NCBI GenBank assembly: GCA_035546335.1 | Contig: DATKDP010000020.1 | Location: 1 to 26,866, forward strand | Origin: DATKDP01 sp035546335 | GTDB lineage: Bacteria > Acidobacteriota > Thermoanaerobaculia > Gp7-AA8 | Direction: 5' to 3' | Length of the DNA stretch: 26,866 bases | In this document: piece by piece, positions 17,101-24,324 of the stretch | Layout: each line of letters opens with the position of its first letter | Numbering within the stretch: position 1 is the first letter of the stretch | The notes under the pieces: generated by a model | What the model was told of the DNA's origin: nothing | What the model saw: the letters and a program-made list of their open reading frames with translations, nothing else | Database searches by the model: none | Made by a program: the position numbers and the translations under genes

Positions 17101-17755
17101 CGGTGAGCCGCTCACACCGAAGATCCTCTCCACGCTGCCGGAGATCGAGAGTCCGACGGCGGTGGCGGTGCAGTTCCGCTACGCCTTCGTGACCGATGCG
17201 AAGGGACTGCGCACCATCGACATCACCGACCCGATCCGCCCGCGTCTGGCGGCGACGCTTCCCCTCGCGGGCGCGAGGAATCTCTATCTGGCGCGGACCT
17301 ACGCATACATCGCGGCGGGGCCGAACGGAGTGGTCATCGCCGACATCGAGCGCCCGGAGAAGCCGTTCGTCGATCAGGTGCTTCGCGACGATCTGCACGA
17401 CGTGAATGACGTGAAAGTCGCCGCGACGAACGCCAGCATCTTCGCCTACGTCGCGGATGGAAAGCACGGATTGAAGATCTTCCAGCTCACATCACCCGAG
17501 TGGACGCCGGGGTATGCGGGATTCAGTCCCCGTCCGGCACCAAGGCTGATCGCGAAGCGCCATACGTACGGTCCGGCTCTGGCCATCTCCAGGGGACTGG
17601 ATCGCGATCGAGCCGCGGACGAGAGCGGTCAGCAGGTATCGATCTTCAATCGCATCGGGGCGCGGCCGATGAATCTCCGCGAGATGCAGCGTCTCTATCT
17701 TCGCGACGACGCGATCTACACGGTCAGCGACGATCCTCCGGAGGTCAAGCCATGA
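14132..17755 (+). CDS. Decaheme cytochrome c fused to an LVIVD beta-propeller
   Basis: About 1207 residues with a signal peptide (MTRLLVASLSLAILLIAFFATGQ). Ten CxxCH sites lie between C47 and about residue 748: CLSCH, CTDCH, CGECH, CTACH, CMSCH, CVDCH, CHDCH, CHACH, CSGCH and CSSCH. From about residue 838 to 1120 there are LVIVD-type repeats (LEVYDVAN, LILVDVTT, LVIVDVGE, LRTIDITD), which fold as a beta-propeller used for protein or ligand contact at the cell surface. It is predicted to be periplasmic or exposed and to relay electrons to an outside partner held by the propeller. The start could also be GTG 14123; ATG 14132 lies within a repeat arm (CAGGATGACAC). It overlaps the next gene by four bases. 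Confidence 0.9.
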   Translation: MTRLLVASLSLAILLIAFFATGQDDPPKAPSRRGQTEAQAAVKSQGCLSCHEGVEPMHVSPAVKLGCTDCHGGDARVVARAIDDDDAKRRAHIQPRHPELWIRDGRPSSSNPERTYTALLLESPEFVRFINPGDLRVARESCGECHAAQVAAVPRSSMTTSAVFWAAVGYANGILGQKRAFLGESYNREGNPQILLPAEPPTPRQLDAGALPSLVPLPRWEIMQPGEYFRAFERGGLVANTFPPEIGNPNVFDEAGRPDIRLSNRGRGTGSRVSPGLINLHKTRLNDPHLSFLGTNDHPGDYRSSGCTACHVVYANDRDPLHSGPHASAGNTGLTQTSDRTIPRNEKGHPIRHQFTRGVPTSQCMSCHMHQPNSFVNTYLGYTMWDYETDAELLWPKEQRYPTEAEKRASLEHNPEGAAPRGLWTNADFLEKVSELNPRAKHTQFADYHGHGWNFMAVFKRDRKGNLLDAGDRVVPFDDPEKFRKAVHLKDIHLERGMHCVDCHFSRDSHGDGQMYGEYGSAIEIECHDCHGTASAHTNLKTSGPAAPRGGTDLRMGTTPFGQRRFAWVAGKLFQRSMVNRGMEWEVVQVRDTVTPGHARFNPQSHYAKTVRNSAGSVAHADQKMTCHACHTSWMTSCSGCHLPQEQNVRSEMQHYEGTETRNYASYNPQVIRTDAFMIGISGSVKGGRITPVRSSSALVISSTNQLRQRIYIQQPPISAPGYSSQAFNPHVPHTVRTKETQRCSSCHLTEANDNNAWMAQLLLQGTGVVNFIGRFAWVATGEKGFEAVAVTEWDEPQAVIGSSLHRIVYPDFHAAHLKREKELAEGYHHHAHDARSLQLRGEYLFVANGEGGLEVYDVANVDNKDFSERIVSAPVSPLGQRTYVKTKFASAVALPTTMPVDPTRVTQFIPENQEQPLHPLYRYAYVADREEGLILVDVTTLTDGDPANNFLTRALTFNPGGVLNGASSITVAGRWVLVGSDAGLVIVDVGEPLTPKILSTLPEIESPTAVAVQFRYAFVTDAKGLRTIDITDPIRPRLAATLPLAGARNLYLARTYAYIAAGPNGVVIADIERPEKPFVDQVLRDDLHDVNDVKVAATNASIFAYVADGKHGLKIFQLTSPEWTPGYAGFSPRPAPRLIAKRHTYGPALAISRGLDRDRAADESGQQVSIFNRIGARPMNLREMQRLYLRDDAIYTVSDDPPEVKP

Positions 17756-19050
17756 AGGGCATCGCGTTCGCCATCCTCGCCCTCGCCGCCGCCGCGGCAA
17801 CGCAGCAGGCACCTGCTCCGGCTCCCCCGGCGGACACGCCGCAGGGCGAAGGCAGATACGTCGGCGTGGCAAGCTGCGTGAATTCCGGCTGTCACGGCAG
17901 TACCGAACCGCTGAGTGCCACGCTGGTCCTGCAGAACGAATATTTCACCTGGCTAAGCGACGATCGCCATGCGCAGGCCTACAACGTTCTGTTCGACGCT
18001 CGTTCCGCGCGGATCGTGCGCAACATGCGTTTGAAGAAGCGGGCATACGAAGAGCCGCTCTGCCTCGACTGCCACTCCACCCGCGTGGCCGCGGAGCAGG
18101 TTGCCGGACAGATCGATCTCGAGGATGGTGTGCAGTGCGAGGCCTGCCACGGCCCGGCCTCGGGATGGAGAGCCGAGCATGCCGAGCAGGGGTGGACGCA
18201 CGAGCAGTCCATCGCCCGCGGAATGATCGATCTTCGCCATCTTCCCACCCGTGCCCATCTCTGCCATCGCTGTCACGTCGGCAACGCCAGGCAGGAAGTC
18301 GATCACGAGCTGATCGCCTCGGGTCATCCCATCCTGGTGTTCGAGCTGGACAACTATGCCGCGTCGATGCCGCCGCACTGGAAACCGGATTCAACGGACG
18401 GCGTGCGCGCCTGGGCGGTGGGGCAGGCGATGAAGTTCCGCGACTCGCTGGCGAACCTCGCCCGTCACGCACAGGGTGGCGAGTGGCCGGAGTTCTCCGA
18501 CATGAGCTGTTACAACTGCCATCACTCCCTGAAGCAGAGTGAGGCGCGGCAGGAGCGGGGCTGGCCGGACCGCGCCGGACTGCCGTCATGGAGTCCGCAG
18601 CACTGGAGTGTGCTTCGCCTGATCATCGGCCGCGTGTCATCACAGAGTCGCGACGAGCTCGATCCGATCGTGATGCAGATCGCCCGCGGTGTGGCCCGGA
18701 TGCACGATCCCGCCGGGGTGGCCACGAATGCCGGCCGGGCACGCGACATCGTCCACGAGCTCGTGCCGCGCATCAACGCCGCTCGATGGAGCGAGGCCGA
18801 CATCCGATCCATGATGATCGCCATCACCGAGGATGCCGGTCTTCTTCGCAACGCCGATGTTCATGCAGCCGAGCAGGCCGCACTCGCCCTGCAGAGCCTG
18901 GCCAGTGCACAGACGCGGCGCGACTCCCGTCTTCTGCGCGGACCGATGATCCGCTCGATCGACTCGCTGTTCGAGGAACTGCGCGACCGCGAGGCCTTCG
19001 ATCCCGCCCGGTTCGCCCAGAGGCTGCGGAGGGTGAGGGAGGCGCTGTAG
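17752..19050 (+). CDS. Pentaheme cytochrome c (cytochrome c554-like)
   Basis: A 432-residue exported protein: a short signal peptide (residues 1-17), a Pro/Ala linker, then five putative heme c sites. The first is non-standard, CVNSGCH (C42-x4-C47-H48). The others are CLDCH (104), CEACH (129), CHRCH (171) and CYNCH (253). The pattern, with NSGCHG and CEACHGP, is typical of c554-like multiheme proteins. The last 170 residues lack hemes and are helical. It overlaps the decaheme-propeller gene by four bases (ATGA at 17752), so the two are probably made together as partners. No in-frame upstream start is plausible, as it would run through the previous gene. Last gene of the locus. Confidence 0.88.
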   Translation: MKGIAFAILALAAAAATQQAPAPAPPADTPQGEGRYVGVASCVNSGCHGSTEPLSATLVLQNEYFTWLSDDRHAQAYNVLFDARSARIVRNMRLKKRAYEEPLCLDCHSTRVAAEQVAGQIDLEDGVQCEACHGPASGWRAEHAEQGWTHEQSIARGMIDLRHLPTRAHLCHRCHVGNARQEVDHELIASGHPILVFELDNYAASMPPHWKPDSTDGVRAWAVGQAMKFRDSLANLARHAQGGEWPEFSDMSCYNCHHSLKQSEARQERGWPDRAGLPSWSPQHWSVLRLIIGRVSSQSRDELDPIVMQIARGVARMHDPAGVATNAGRARDIVHELVPRINAARWSEADIRSMMIAITEDAGLLRNADVHAAEQAALALQSLASAQTRRDSRLLRGPMIRSIDSLFEELRDREAFDPARFAQRLRRVREAL

Positions 19051-19061
19051 CGGTTCGCGCG

Positions 19062-19175
19062 GCTGCGCCGCGCTGGCGGTTGGCAGTTGGCGGTTGACGC
19101 TGGAACGGCTCCAACGCGGTCTCCACCGCCAGCGCGCCGGAGGCGCGCCAACCGCCAACCGCCAACCGCCAACCG
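19062..19175. repeat. Inverted block of GGCGGTTGG units
   Basis: The left arm (about 19075-19097) has GGCGGTTGGCAGTTGGCGG and the right arm (19147-19175) has tandem AACCGCC units, its near complement. Between them lies GGCGCGCC-like sequence (19135-19148). The block can form a large hairpin after the cytochrome operon and may serve as its terminator. The 7-base unit repeated only a few times is unlike CRISPR. No gene lies in 19051-19212. Confidence 0.65.
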
Positions 19176-19212
19176 TAAACTGCCTCATGTATCATGCGCG
19201 CCCACATCCCGC

Positions 19213-19503
19213 ATGGACATTGCGCATCTCCTGCTGGCCCTGATCGCCATCTTCGTGGCGGCGAAACTGTTTGGAGAGATTGCCGAGCGCTTCGGCCAGC
19301 CGGCGGTCCTCGGTGAGCTGATCGGCGGCGTCATCATCGGCGTCTCCGGCCTTCGGCTGGTCGATCCTCATGAGGAGGTCATTCATCTCTTATCCGAGCT
19401 CGGCGTCATCCTTCTGCTCTTTCTGATCGGTCTGGAGACCGACCTGAAGAAGCTGATGGCCGTCGGCGGCTCGGCGATGTCCGTGGCCTTCGTCGGCGTG
19501 GCC
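19213..19503 (+). pseudogene. Truncated CPA2-type cation/proton antiporter
   Basis: From ATG 19213 the frame encodes two to three hydrophobic segments with the hallmarks of CPA2 (KefB/Na+:H+ exchanger) antiporters: FGEIAERFGQPAVLGELIGG, then SELGVILLLFLIGLETDL. These proteins are usually about 380-650 residues with 12 or 13 helices. Here the similarity stops near 19503, after about 97 codons, where sequence belonging to the minus-strand LVIVD gene takes over, and the frame then runs in non-homologous sequence to a stop at 19662. It is non-functional as a transporter. Confidence 0.75.
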
Positions 19504-19538
19504 GGCAACTACTCAAACGAGAGGGTCGACCGCCTACG

Positions 19539-20624
19539 TCACCTCCGCGCAACTGCGCGTCTGCGGGGCGTGGATGCCAGACAATTCGCGATGTCGAAGA
19601 GACCAAGGGACGTCGTGGAGAACTGGAGCACCGCAGCCGTTGTCGCCTCCGCCGCAAATTGAAACGGCGAGTTGATGGCGAACTCGCCAACCGACTTGGT
19701 TTGTTCGGGTTTGGAAACGTCGAAGAAGAGCAGCCTGCCGCGGCTGGCGTCGAGGATGATCGCCCGATGACCGGTCACGGCGATGTCCTGGGCTCCGCCG
19801 CTGGCCAGGTCGATGGTGGCCAGACGCCGGGGAGCAACGCGGTTCGTGACGTCGACGATCAGAAGGTGATCGTTGAAATCGGCTGTCTCGCCGATGGCGA
19901 TCAGCGCGTCTCCACGCAGGGCAACATTGCTGATGCGGTTGATGCCCGCCTCGGTGAATGTTCCCACCTTGACCGGCGCCGCGGGGTTGGTGACATCGAT
20001 GATCAGGAGATTCCCGGCCGGAAGGTGGGTCGCCACGTACACGGTGTTGCCGGCTACTTCGAGATCATAGAAGTTCGATGATTCGGCGTACGACCCGAGC
20101 ACTTTCGGCTCGGCGGCGTTGGTAACGTCCACCACGTAGAGGCGACTCGGTCCGGGGAATCCGGAACCGACCACGTACGCGCGGCCGTTCGAGACGCGCA
20201 CCTGGCTGGAGTTGATTCCCGCCAGTGCGATGTCGCTCCGGCTCACTGGGCTGGTCCGATTCACGATGTCAAAGATGCTCAGGCCCCGCGATGTGGTGGC
20301 ATACACGAAGTCGCCGCCAACCCGAATCGACGAGGGAGATCCACGGCCTGCAAATGTATTAAACCCGACGATCGCCGGCGCCGCCCGATTGGTAATATCG
20401 ACGACGAGGAAGTCGACGGTGACGTCGCCCAACCGTTGCAGTCCGCCGGCTGTGTAGACGAAGTTGCCGGTCATGGCTATATCCGTGGGTTGGCCGGTGA
20501 ACAGCAATTCACCGACTTTCGAAGGCGCGCAGACCGCCGCGGCGGTGATGTCAGCGGCGCACGGGCTCTCCAGGGCAGCGGACGCCATCACAGTGAAAAT
20601 GCAAAGCGCGCGTGAGGTTCTCAT
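19539..20624 (-). CDS. Secreted LVIVD-repeat beta-propeller protein
   Basis: About 361 residues with a signal peptide (MRTSRALCIFTVMASAALESPCAA). At least six repeats of the LVIVD type follow, each with a VDITNRAAP- or VDVTNPAAP-like loop, predicted to fold as a beta-propeller on or outside the cell surface. ATG 20624 is chosen over 20669 because AGGAG lies seven bases upstream and the signal peptide begins there. The last residues (ANCLASTPRRRAVARR) lie close to the broken antiporter. It resembles the propeller of the decaheme cytochrome, without hemes, and could bind the same target. It reads against the antiporter remnant. Confidence 0.85.
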   Translation of the reverse strand: MRTSRALCIFTVMASAALESPCAADITAAAVCAPSKVGELLFTGQPTDIAMTGNFVYTAGGLQRLGDVTVDFLVVDITNRAAPAIVGFNTFAGRGSPSSIRVGGDFVYATTSRGLSIFDIVNRTSPVSRSDIALAGINSSQVRVSNGRAYVVGSGFPGPSRLYVVDVTNAAEPKVLGSYAESSNFYDLEVAGNTVYVATHLPAGNLLIIDVTNPAAPVKVGTFTEAGINRISNVALRGDALIAIGETADFNDHLLIVDVTNRVAPRRLATIDLASGGAQDIAVTGHRAIILDASRGRLLFFDVSKPEQTKSVGEFAINSPFQFAAEATTAAVLQFSTTSLGLFDIANCLASTPRRRAVARR

Positions 20625-20960
20625 CGGCCACTCCTGTGATGCGGCGAATTCTATCTCCGTCTCCTGCATTTCGGAAAGCCCTGCCGGCTCGACGTGTCAT
20701 CCGCGGACGCGTCAGGACAGTCGCCTTCCCCGGTGCCGACCGATTTGCGGCCGTGGCGATTGCCGTCGCGTCTTTCTCGCTCATTGATCCAGTCGTACTC
20801 GCCGCGAACGACGAGAACCGGCACCGAGCAGCTCTTTGACAGCCTCAAACCGAGCGCTTACCATGAGGGCCTTCACAACATGCGCGTCGGCAGCATGGCG
20901 CTGGTGCAACCCGCGAGATGGCGGGCACTCTTCGCGCCCTGCTGCGGCAGGGAGGCTCTC
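20625..20960. other. Divergent intergenic region with a possible alpha/beta-hydrolase scrap
   Basis: The region separates the starts of the LVIVD gene and the large exported-protein gene. On the minus strand, about 20785-20826 reads VPVLVVRGEYDWI, the strand-loop around the acidic residue of alpha/beta hydrolases, without flanking homology or a start. It may be a relic of a lost gene, or chance. No promoter could be assigned with confidence. Confidence 0.3.
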
Positions 20961-23900
20961 ATGTCCGTGTTTCGCTGCGGCACCATCCTCTGTCTCGCGG
21001 CCGGCGCGTTCCTCGCGAATGGTCAGCCCGCTCCCAGGCTCGACAGGATCACCGCTTCCCTTCCATCCGATACGCTGCAGACCACTCTCAGCGGAATGGC
21101 GGGCGCGGTGCCCGCTTCGGCGAAGGTGATCGCCATTCACGTCGACACCGGTCACTACAACATCACCCAGGCAGCCGCGGACGGTTCGTTCTCGATGAGT
21201 CTCTTTGCCACGCCTGGCGGAACACTGGAGATCAAGACCGATCCAACAGGAGAGGCGATCGCGCAGGTCGAGAACGATCTGCCGTTGCTCAAGCATCACT
21301 ATCAGCGCGCGCCCTCCATCTGGGGTGCGATGCTCCATCTTCCGCATCGCAGCGGAAACGGAATTCCCTTCGCGGTGTCCGGTCCGACGTTCCCGCTTCC
21401 TATCTACTATGCCGAGGGATTCGTACGGGACGCGGACTTGCGGCCGGCCGGAAGCGTGCGCATCGAAGGAACCTTCCGTCTCCTCGGCGCCGCTGCTACG
21501 TCGCCGAACGCGAAGGTGAGCCTCGAAGCGGGATGGATCGCGCTCGCGCGTGCTGACGGAACAGCGGCCATCGATCAGGCGGTGTTCGCGTCCTCGGTGA
21601 TGACGCCCACCGGTTTTCCGATCGAACGCTTCGGTTCGCTGTTCAGCGGCGGCGTTGCAGTCTTTCCCCTTTCCCTTTCACCCAGCGGCGATGATCTCGC
21701 GGCGCCAGTCAACGTGGTCCTGCCCATTCCGGCGATATTCCCGCCGGGACACTATCGGCCCGTCATTGTCGTTCGCCATGCGGATCTCCAGCCGATTCCG
21801 GCGGAGATGGTGAAGATGACCCTGCAGATTTCACAGAAGCGCGGGTTTGAGATGGCCGCGTTTCTGCCGATCCTGAAGATCGGCGAGCCCGCGCCGGCCA
21901 GTTTCGAGTCGACGCTTCTTCTCAATTCGTTCCACGCCGGAGCGCGCGGCGTTGATTCCGTTGAATCGCGAGGGCGGTTCTCCCTCGCCCCTCGCATTGC
22001 CATGCCGGCCGAGCGGATCGTCGTTCCGCGACGCGACGCGATCACCGGTTCATCGATCACTTACTCGCTCGAGCCGTACATCCCTTCGCTCGCAGTTTCC
22101 GATCGCTCCGAGCCGCTCACGGCGCCGCGCATTCCCTTCCGCTTCCCCTCGGGATCGTTGTCGATCCGCCTGCGCGCGCCCGACGGCAGCGAACGACTCA
22201 TCGGTCCGGCGCCGCTCAAACAGAGCGTCATCGAGCCGCTGTCGCGGCGCGGGAGTCCGCTGGAGAATGGCCCCAGTCTCTCGACCACGCTTCGCCTTTC
22301 CACGCTGGACCCGGCGTTCAACGTCGTCTTCGAGACGGATGGGCTGTATACCGCGACACTCGATCTGGTCGTCGAAGACGTCTGGGGGAACGTCTGGACG
22401 TCGAAGGGAACCTTCGAGATCGAAGTCGCCGATTCGCTGGTGATCGATCCCGGTCTGGTTCCCGGGACTCCGTTCGAGGTCGGTGACCACCTCCCGCTGG
22501 AGGTCACGTTGTATCCGCCCGTGGCCGCCGATGTCCGCGTGCGCTTCCGATTCGAGGGAGCTTCCGGCCCCCGGCGCGACGAGACCCACTTCTTCCGCAC
22601 GAATCGGTTCGGGCACGGAGCCGGGCCATTCATCCCGCTCACCGAGCCGGGCGAGTATCGGATCGACATTGCCGCCTCACGAGCCGAAAACGGCCGGATG
22701 AGCTCCGGACGAATGAGCTGGGGGAATGTCGTCGCGCCGAGGGATCAGTCGATCATCGTGCACGGGCGGCGTGGCATCGACAATCTTCCCGAGCCCCGGC
22801 CGCAGTGGTTCTTTCGCAAACAATTGGGAGCATCGATCGATGCCGGCCATACCTTTTTCCCGTTTCATGACCGCGACGTCGTGTGGCTGACGGACGAAAC
22901 CCAGGAGTCGGGCATCACCGCGGTCACGTTTCAGGATCCGCAGGAGCTCGTTGCCCCAACACTCCGCAGCATCTACGCGAAACAGCCGAACGCATTCCCG
23001 CGGTTCGTCGATCACTCTCTCGAGATCGGCGAAGGACCCGTCTTCTCGCTTTCGTCGACGACGCTCGACGCCCACGTCGACCCGGCCCAGGTGGATTACT
23101 GGTCGTATGGATATCGATTCGTCGAACGGCCGCTGGTGAGAATTCGTGAGGCGGTGGTCGAGGAGCCCGGACCGTTCACGTACTGGCGCCTGCAGGATCT
23201 CTACGGGCTGCAACCCGGGAACGGGGCGAACGGAGACCGAACGAACGACTTCAAATTTCAGTTTGGCGGCTTCGTGGCTCGGGGCACGGCACTCCCCTCA
23301 CCGCAGTACGCCATCTATGGTTCGCTGCATGTGATCGTCGACAAAGACGATGAGCTCGGGACGCGGGTCACGCCTCCATTCCAGGGGAATGGCGGCGGCC
23401 CGGACGGCGGCCCGCTGTTCACGCTCAAAGGACGTCCCATCGATCTCTTCTTTCATCCAACAGCCCTGCGCGCGGGAACGATCCTCGAGCGCGGAGACCG
23501 CATCACGCTCGCCGGCCACATCGCGCCCACGGTTCCCGGGAAGGTCGAAGCCACGATCACCTCGCCGTCAGGGACTGTTCAGACGATCGAGGGAACGGCG
23601 AACCGGATCGGTCACTTCTCCGATCCTCGGCAGAGCCTGCGATCGGCAACGGAGGCCGGCGTCTGGAAGGCGCGCGTCCGCGTGACGTTCGACGGCCGCA
23701 CCTCGGGAGGTCAGCTCACCGAGCCGTTCCCGACGGGCGATGTTCTCGGCTCGCGCGATGGCGAATTCTGGTTCTACGTCGTCGAGCCCACCGCGGCTCC
23801 CCTCGATGTGTCGGCATTTCATCCCATGGAGACCACCTCACCGGCCGGAGCGCGCTTCGTCAGACCCGCCGACGGCGTAGTCACGTTCACCATCTCCCCG

Positions 23901-24221
23901 CCGTCCGGCCTGACCAATATCGAGCTTCACACCACGACGACGATGCCCGGGTTCATTCTCGAAGAAATGGCAAGCGAGTCGCTCATCTATCGCTACGACG
24001 CGGACCGCCTGGCGCAGGACTTTCCCAACCTCGATCTGCGCGACCATGACGGCAAGACCGGCGTGGACACGATCACGATCTCCTTCCTCCTCAGCGGAAC
24101 GGATGCGAGTGGGACGCGCCGCCATCATGCGCGACAGATCGTGATCCAGGGGGAAGAGCTGCAGATGCCGGAGCAGAAGGAAGCGATCGTCAAGCCGAGG
24201 CGCCGAAGCGTGCGGCGGTGA
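20961..24221 (+). CDS. Large exported protein of unknown function
   Basis: About 1086 residues with a signal peptide (MSVFRCGTILCLAAGAFLANG). The rest is beta-rich, with several Ig/Fn3-like stretches (LYTATLDLVVEDVWGNVWTS, then RVRFRFEGASG, then GDRITLAGHIAPTVPGKVEA), no CxxCH site, no membrane helix after the signal, and a basic C-terminus (KPRRRSVRR). ATG 20961 is preferred over the upstream in-frame GTG at 20694 because GGAGG lies nine bases before it and it directly begins a signal peptide. I do not recognise the family. The position beside surface propeller proteins suggests a cell-surface or periplasmic structural role, but nothing shows this directly. Confidence 0.75.
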   Translation: MSVFRCGTILCLAAGAFLANGQPAPRLDRITASLPSDTLQTTLSGMAGAVPASAKVIAIHVDTGHYNITQAAADGSFSMSLFATPGGTLEIKTDPTGEAIAQVENDLPLLKHHYQRAPSIWGAMLHLPHRSGNGIPFAVSGPTFPLPIYYAEGFVRDADLRPAGSVRIEGTFRLLGAAATSPNAKVSLEAGWIALARADGTAAIDQAVFASSVMTPTGFPIERFGSLFSGGVAVFPLSLSPSGDDLAAPVNVVLPIPAIFPPGHYRPVIVVRHADLQPIPAEMVKMTLQISQKRGFEMAAFLPILKIGEPAPASFESTLLLNSFHAGARGVDSVESRGRFSLAPRIAMPAERIVVPRRDAITGSSITYSLEPYIPSLAVSDRSEPLTAPRIPFRFPSGSLSIRLRAPDGSERLIGPAPLKQSVIEPLSRRGSPLENGPSLSTTLRLSTLDPAFNVVFETDGLYTATLDLVVEDVWGNVWTSKGTFEIEVADSLVIDPGLVPGTPFEVGDHLPLEVTLYPPVAADVRVRFRFEGASGPRRDETHFFRTNRFGHGAGPFIPLTEPGEYRIDIAASRAENGRMSSGRMSWGNVVAPRDQSIIVHGRRGIDNLPEPRPQWFFRKQLGASIDAGHTFFPFHDRDVVWLTDETQESGITAVTFQDPQELVAPTLRSIYAKQPNAFPRFVDHSLEIGEGPVFSLSSTTLDAHVDPAQVDYWSYGYRFVERPLVRIREAVVEEPGPFTYWRLQDLYGLQPGNGANGDRTNDFKFQFGGFVARGTALPSPQYAIYGSLHVIVDKDDELGTRVTPPFQGNGGGPDGGPLFTLKGRPIDLFFHPTALRAGTILERGDRITLAGHIAPTVPGKVEATITSPSGTVQTIEGTANRIGHFSDPRQSLRSATEAGVWKARVRVTFDGRTSGGQLTEPFPTGDVLGSRDGEFWFYVVEPTAAPLDVSAFHPMETTSPAGARFVRPADGVVTFTISPPSGLTNIELHTTTTMPGFILEEMASESLIYRYDADRLAQDFPNLDLRDHDGKTGVDTITISFLLSGTDASGTRRHHARQIVIQGEELQMPEQKEAIVKPRRRSVRR

Positions 24222-24324
24222 GCCCTTCACGTCATCCTGAGAGCGTGTGAAAAAATGGTAGTCCTTCGCGCGATCTACTCCTGGAGGGCCACAACGATGT
24301 CCGGCGCTGGCCCGCGCCTTTAGC
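24222..24324. other. Convergent intergenic region with a half repeat
   Basis: The 103 bases lie between two convergent stops. GTCATCCTGAG at 24231-24241 is one arm of the palindromic repeat seen at 13843-13950; the other arm is absent. I see no clear stem-loop with a U-tract. Confidence 0.5.

Noticed and set aside
19147..19175. Tandem AACCGCC units as a CRISPR array
   Set aside because: The units are seven bases with no spacers, and no cas genes are nearby.
20694..20960. In-frame upstream extension of the large exported protein
   Set aside because: The extension begins with GTG, has no ribosome site I can see, and would bury the clear signal peptide at 20961.
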